Source: an uncultured Lachnospiraceae bacterium (GTDB lineage: Bacteria > Bacillota > Clostridia > Lachnospirales > Lachnospiraceae). Taken from it: a DNA stretch of 36,210 bases. A program made the position numbers and the translations under genes. Below, piece after piece: positions 35,501-36,210 of this stretch; within the stretch, counting starts at the first letter, position 1; the number at the start of each line of letters is the position of its first letter. The notes under the pieces are model-generated. The model saw nothing but the letters and a program-made list of their open reading frames with translations. It ran no database searches and was not told where the DNA came from. The stretch is from the NCBI GenBank assembly GCA_947589095.1, contig CANQBX010000040.1, positions 1 to 36,210 of the forward strand, in the 5' to 3' direction.

Positions 35501-36156
35501 TTATGCTTCCCCTTAAGGGAACAGAAGCCTTCGGCTGGCGGTGGGAAGACGGCTTTGCGTTCCCTATAACGGTCTGGGGATATGATTCCGGAAGCTTTGT
35601 TCTGGAAAATGAGACCGTGGAAGTGCGGGAGGAGCAGCCGTTTGCGGGACACGAGGACGCGCTTCTCGCGCTGATCGGAGTGGATCCCGGGTATTACCGG
35701 ATCGACTCCGCAGAGTGGAGCGGCCCGCCGCAGACAGGAGAGGACGGCCTGGTATATCGGCAGGCCGTCGCCTCCGGGCAGAAATATGTGGCGGATATCG
35801 AAGCGGTCTACGGGGGAAGCGCGGTTATTCCGGAGCAGCCGGGAATGGCTTATGAGGCGGTCTATGTACTGGAGGAGCCGGAAACGGAGGCGGAGAGTGA
35901 GCCGGAACCGGCCGCCGAATCTTCAGAAAGCTATGTGGAAGTGACCGCGGCACCGGTACCGGCGGCTGCGGCGCGGGAAGAAAGGCCGCAGGAGTCAGAG
36001 ACGCCGGGAACTCTTCTCTGGATCCGGAATCTGCGCCGTGTGACTACGATAGTCGTAGGATTCGGAGTCCTGCTTGTTCCGCTGCTGCTTCTTCTGTCCG
36101 GCAGGCGCAAACGGAGAAAAAAGAAGAACGAAAACAGGAGTGAAGTGAAAAGTTAA
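23575..36156 (+). CDS. Giant thioester-domain adhesin with SpaA/CnaB modules, fused in frame to a second exported protein
   Basis: The frame has 4193 codons. A signal peptide (1-33) leads to a thioester domain (about 36-300): TTFCIAPGK with Cys68 and AAAQTAVWAI with Gln129 are the residues that form the covalent host-binding thioester in this family. A helical insert (about 430-505) and 18-residue repeats (593-658) follow. Next come about a dozen SpaA/CnaB-type beta modules, marked by E-x3-P-x-GY motifs (such as AEVKAPAGY, REMLAPDGY) near nt 26105, 29602, 31435, 31905, 32570, 33240, 33565, 34445 and 34750. A sortase-like tail APETGD (3803-3808), hydrophobic helix and RKYRK come next. Without a stop, the frame enters a second exported protein at Met3842. 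GGAGGAGG precedes ATG 23575. It is either one protein or two genes joined by a lost stop. Confidence 0.9.
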   Translation: MKRRYILAGLLALACFCASVLPCYHGIIISRAASFRGTNIWGGGSETVLGHRRNYLYRWSDGYQTTFCIAPGKHMGSDVTFEIRNTAIDDADIPCIRSDADYELLADICYWLERRGSVRADNASYAAAQTAVWAIMSDGWESAGALEDVVNKHVPGTAGRWNELRAYIDRSDSAQAGMPAWLEVSRRAAREAPQAMKREDGVWRLELDITSAPQLAACTWDFGENAEGWSGQMSGGKLVFTYTGSRVPDTVVSTAVPDSLSGWYHNTETLKIFLPKKGADRNQAMISGGVPLYRFYIGLSGDGGMPEEQDGELQLSIYEHRETFTSHYRTGLQKVCAETGQPLAGSRFRVLEAFDAALTEGTLDTGRMTPRPVVWENYKICGEAETDDDGHITHTDTKSYEYAKTYCGGHPKPEYPSMSEMFPGLDEEGEGYAEKAAALAEQQAAMEQQWQALVDQCAEYNKGNHFHDETPGAALEAMLADRDAAYESFIGLEYKYAFQETQARYGYARHGQHGDDRPIPVLRVKSLEAGGEAVPAENENSEDVIVNENAGFDDSQPEEREDGQNARPDVSTGRLSSVRTAKEVSGATPAEAADGRAAEALDGGPAGVETADGRAAEAVDSGPAGAESADGRVAEAEAVDGGPAGAETADERPAGSETASPAEATPASAERYGLLRYRFAGRGPEQRRIALTADIPMGEPELPEPVEDDIEWITPRPCDPAPVYSVTVEDHRTEGELHINKRDMDLAAGESGDYESYGDTQGDATLEGAVYGLYAAEDIIHPDGKTGAVYRAGELTAVAATDKNGDASFMAYTEEGNAPGPLSGPSRGSWIGRPLIAGRYLVKEIARSEGYELTVDPAAEKTVQAAGRAGVTSAMSHPIDMHDGSWLEFEVTCEDTAEGFDILVNGFPEGTAFYRSDMTETSVKEESVVGVKLVPTGEYERARAGEYRLDATGSYIPRRDGRGGILYDTENPVMKTCFVTQRIAYYPGGEYEITADPSKWADTGAADNDYVLEETNAILKQLGYTVPDRAGMAEAPWTVIPLTGRTNQELVREILKWFEENSFWSSARLARIWEEGGRRKAMILHDYPRGSAVYEAATDTLYVRQTVRTETGVRHMYVRFPAGTYTLKNGYATLVSLKQKDGTIPLGAVMEDYLETEYQPLYERYEEGDLRLDGNGRPIPVYREEYIRETGTNTTSDYALTPLAAVYDAAGGSYRIHVENTVDWSSEEGPVTMTFRAAAPYTSYDYNGNEMFYSDYLTDIAGVGAGAFACIRGDEPEGLAELVYPGQISPVQDGAGSPGSGSRLTPVSMQEKIIAQRIKVIKTVQKEAGAYGAAPDAAAGGTSEGAAGGVPGREQVPGFRFKAYLKSNLERIYRDEEGRIVWLDRRGREIDIAEAKRAYPAPVPDIFTKVPRKTEVLYRQTEDAVTANEVLYPEGEDEPQKGYTAVLETVEKQFADGDGVRTVKVLNYDKFFDALTVANYDLWDDGEKMSTSFRPFGNAVNRSAAAEQNAEFSDMVRQFAIDWYLDGEAAQMDPEERSAYGDQFYDEALRRALRKADDYLKPFFAYDLDEIYAVAWDGAAGGGPDGDPATVSADEAAEDCYYGISAGLPYGTYVIAEQQPHYAKLQDFKNRHYRIGSPKEVLVPSVYMQTEAEDPEDTMSAEYLYDSGMSMEDMQDRYGIRFGEETQDADDGTEKACVTEAHNHSGDFEIYRYGMDIGLLGNGVKAAGEGDYFALTQDVWKPYLNYYNDADDRAEKVTYYLAEGKSGREAVGQVYRYSSVTEDAAEADEVRFAGGPASEENPEGYYFLDHVSAMRGMKTAYEGLYSPMLVPWSLADEEVTRGADGAGDGSYARVRFTNTPYGAKLRIEKLDSETGENLLHDDAIFNIYAAERDESPDGEGSVRFYDRDTTIYGSREFLESMGASDIRPWLGVLYRGVVLEGTPVCREEARVFQTDANGARVGQFRSYTTARDGMLESAGEDFAGGYGQQNAGWLETPEPLAAGAYVLAEVKAPAGYVRSRPVAIEVYSDTIAYYRRGSADNRVAATVYESAAEGMEAEDAARIYVENAPTRLLVEKRKEAAAGADGSQPRTVTYKISGRVDGGLAEIGGRAEYEYAFKDGVYMGYAWRKGTLEYLKALKDSGMDIRIVYNGGLFAGYGYAMRILETADDENGYVTGALMTLYEGLEVTPSGDGEDLAYEGVSVERGGSGNVERMYVRKGYAGFRTEFVNSGNDPDGPLRNVWKADRIEREDTDILFYDLGGLELFRTETVAGRKALYAYDRDHNRLEVNQLEEDKELSPATDGSQSIFAFRNGTAVFELAGGDFTKISYSAADKAFAGEFARPVKHADGSVQMSGGVTLYHLDTEGCRDSLTDPYTGMAYALADGGAGENTGEGAGSAASGADSGNIRVFVWPVHTARGSAGHLLAQEKISTSRIATLGDTPDTEYLTGTWESEDSGQSHRMTALTQNRFGQDLNGEPVLTGNNGNFDKSVEPVYDAHGLVRYYRSSGESYETDIPLYDRSGRPVRDKASDLAGDYDKASYVMQEDRGSGTAGGNASADRGTGEDAPGGAGAVLHRAGESYILENTWITGEITPDDPFSGSMTEGRADLLRRIPAGTYIMEELAAPDGYLKGLPTGVAVEETAELQKTGMTDRTTKLLIGKADGTADYTYKVLDMLQTDASGDPAVIGTVTEGKGAFGQMQVSGARLALFEASRVYTSDLERYPGGSYLKKTGSRPLAYHSTDSRTGAEEVLTALWVTGTEPVYLEGIPEGEYLLEETETPSGMVSAPAMEIAVAGTGRVQTYVLYNDHTKVEIEKYAGAGSGRELVNGAEFTVYEAVTDAGGQVVYDGNGWPVYDPQKAVDHFVSNDGERYEGFIRAFEEQFSRYGTKLRSISWEYDGQSCTAHYVDHTQIDAASDGGGTSPFPTTLQMTLSTEDGADIKITAYGQGESLLGRNWVYEYRLDYHALPEVNERAASYLTEDGMRRWDYLPAGAAYVAVETKPPAGFAAAEPLLMEVRDTADVQRYRIRNEEGKLLISKTFRDGSAELPGARMALYRAAEGGGLVQEDAYLAAEWISGQDGVYTEADRINGRIPRGYREGDRKPHTLKRLPEGDYWLVELESPDYYTTFQPVKIGYHTDDPVRIVRVSDVPAEGRITVTKTDTEGNTLTGAVFEAAAYRQPDLTDPIFTRSFSDSGGTAVLSGLPVGEVQEDGSIIPYCYRLKEIVPPEGYAVDPQVYSFEFAPGRDNASFRWGESAEYERRIIDRKTRITIRKKDFGGDFVAGAKLAVYRITGAGADGGYLYDAEKPVESWITSEEEPEHVLEGLVAGGSYLLAEISVPNGYRRMPPAVFTISADGRRICSIGSQPAVIAFHDLYSATIRGRYAVKSEVAVTDQNGVLAALWTASGDGHVLTGADGIRDGGLYTVTERTFYSDGSAEVTGRQTRRLYLTDGECRIEDRRPERVHLSLRETAGDLPKTPEKAVGNETASSDPPQEALGDELASYDPTEEQPELLVGDPGSEREIFSNRKTYVLAETTFYGDGSRLESGRLAFAIGSDGSVTAIAGYDGRRRMTVSKQDITGGEEIPGAKLQLLDEEGEVIEEWISGGQPHPVEAVLTPGQNYTLREMLAPDGYAYAPEIRFTVSEDGIAEQVVMTDGPTRVSVTKTDITGEKELPGAKLQIREYVEAPEGSEERPEGELAEEWISSGEAHEIVGKLKAGGKYVLHEEAAPAGYAYAADIVFTVSLDGRIDQVVMKDEALPDRPRRPEEPDKPAPRIPGTVEAEYPIRLIGDGAVPLGSLEYYMAPETGDRNAAAAMAALLLMAASAAACMLTRKYRKGEEKEMTQQCPRKARGGRKRRLLIAIMPVSAVILAVMTAATVRAEETVTVTSDAEITVRYGVFRGLGAGGQEAALPPDTYEWQDAAYRLKAYQLVTVPLPEIVKNVQESVRYDAVEQAAAVPETLETVIRDEDSGRSAPVMLPLKGTEAFGWRWEDGFAFPITVWGYDSGSFVLENETVEVREEQPFAGHEDALLALIGVDPGYYRIDSAEWSGPPQTGEDGLVYRQAVASGQKYVADIEAVYGGSAVIPEQPGMAYEAVYVLEEPETEAESEPEPAAESSESYVEVTAAPVPAAAAREERPQESETPGTLLWIRNLRRVTTIVVGFGVLLVPLLLLLSGRRKRRKKKNENRSEVKS
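25351..25548 (+). repeat. 54-bp in-frame tandem repeats in the adhesin
   Basis: Units start at 25351, 25405 and 25459, exactly 54 bp apart. The third carries a 6-bp insertion, and a partial fourth starts at 25519. They encode 18-residue variants of ADGRAAEAVDGGPAGAET (residues 593-658). The segment is Ala/Gly/Glu-rich and probably unstructured, joining the thioester and helical part to the first SpaA-like modules. Confidence 0.9.
35081..35097 (+). promoter_or_regulatory. Strong internal ribosome binding site inside the adhesin frame
   Basis: The purine tract AAGGAGAGGAGAAGGAA (35081-35097) directly precedes ATG 35098 and includes GGAGAGGAG ending six bases before the ATG. It lies just after the sorting-signal tail of the adhesin, where an independent downstream gene would begin. 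Confidence 0.75.
35098..36156 (+). CDS. Probable independent exported membrane protein read from an internal start
   Basis: Translation from ATG 35098 would give 352 residues in the same frame as the adhesin. The product has all parts of a separate gene: a basic signal peptide (RKARGGRKRRLLIAIMPVSA, cleavage near TVRA-EE about residue 38), a beta-rich extracellular region without a family I recognise, a Glu/Pro/Ala-rich stalk (about 275-315), one C-terminal membrane helix (about 318-338) and a very basic tail RRKRRKKK. It could help assemble or anchor the adhesin, since such companion proteins often follow thioester/SpaA adhesins; this is inference. If translation also runs through, the combined topology still works, with three membrane segments and the basic loop inside. 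Confidence 0.5.
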   Translation: MTQQCPRKARGGRKRRLLIAIMPVSAVILAVMTAATVRAEETVTVTSDAEITVRYGVFRGLGAGGQEAALPPDTYEWQDAAYRLKAYQLVTVPLPEIVKNVQESVRYDAVEQAAAVPETLETVIRDEDSGRSAPVMLPLKGTEAFGWRWEDGFAFPITVWGYDSGSFVLENETVEVREEQPFAGHEDALLALIGVDPGYYRIDSAEWSGPPQTGEDGLVYRQAVASGQKYVADIEAVYGGSAVIPEQPGMAYEAVYVLEEPETEAESEPEPAAESSESYVEVTAAPVPAAAAREERPQESETPGTLLWIRNLRRVTTIVVGFGVLLVPLLLLLSGRRKRRKKKNENRSEVKS

Positions 36157-36210
36157 CTTCCACTTCTAAAGACCCCGGCAAAAAAGTTGCCGTTAGTGTT
36201 GCAGGAAAGG
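36157..36210 (+). other. Window end: short inverted repeat, no gene seen
   Basis: After the TAA at 36154-36156, CGGCAA (36176-36181) pairs with TTGCCG (36187-36192) around a 5-base loop. No T-run follows, so a terminator is not supported. The remaining bases are too few to show the next gene. Confidence 0.5.

Noticed and set aside
36176-36192. Inverted repeat at the window end as a terminator of the surface operon
   Set aside because: The stem is only 6 bp and no T-run follows.

Overview
The window reads as chromosomal DNA from a GC-rich Clostridia bacterium, most likely a Lachnospiraceae member. The reasons are Gram-positive ribosome binding sites (AAGGAG/GGAGG), SigA-type promoters, Gram-positive surface features (thioester domain, SpaA/CnaB modules, sortase-like tail, cell-wall-binding repeats, DUF6273), and a DUF2304/DUF2142/rhamnosyltransferase-like polysaccharide locus. 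The family assignment is inference. I see no rRNA, tRNA, CRISPR array, insertion sequence or phage gene.

Region 1 (1-11934) is a surface-polysaccharide locus, all on the + strand and tightly packed. It starts after two identical 88-bp repeats at the left edge. The order is a Wzx-like flippase, a GT2 resembling rhamnosyltransferases, a DUF2304 membrane protein, a DUF2142 GT-C-like membrane protein, dTDP-4-dehydrorhamnose 3,5-epimerase (rfbC), an ABC-2 permease (Wzm-like), an ABC ATPase with a C-terminal carbohydrate-binding domain (Wzt-like), and a 1364-residue multidomain enzyme. A strong terminator closes it. The last protein reads methyltransferase, protein-kinase-like fold, coiled coil, GT2, GT4. 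Its first three parts match the layout of WbdD, the chain-terminating ruler that works with Wzm/Wzt in Gram-negative O9a-type export. I regard this fusion as the most interesting item in the window.

Region 2 (11952-18214) is housekeeping-like. It holds a minus-strand signal peptidase I with an inserted four-cysteine zinc-ribbon-like loop, and a divergent DUF3810 membrane protein with an HELSH motif. A GlgB-type branching enzyme follows; it has lost two of the conserved GH13 active-site residues and is probably inactive or altered. Last is an MscS channel with an acidic 12-residue tandem repeat at its N terminus, closed by a perfect terminator.

Region 3 (18347-36210) is a probable surface-protein operon behind a near-consensus promoter and a 250-nt leader. 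It encodes a secreted DUF6273 protein, a secreted beta-helix-like protein with C-terminal cell-wall-binding repeats, and a 4193-codon reading frame. That frame begins as a giant thioester-domain adhesin with about a dozen SpaA/CnaB-type modules and reaches a sortase-like tail. It then runs in frame, with no stop, into a second exported protein that has its own strong ribosome binding site. No sortase gene lies in the window.

A theme across the window is short GC-rich in-frame tandem repeats (36, 36 and 54 bp) in linkers or N-terminal parts of otherwise unrelated proteins.
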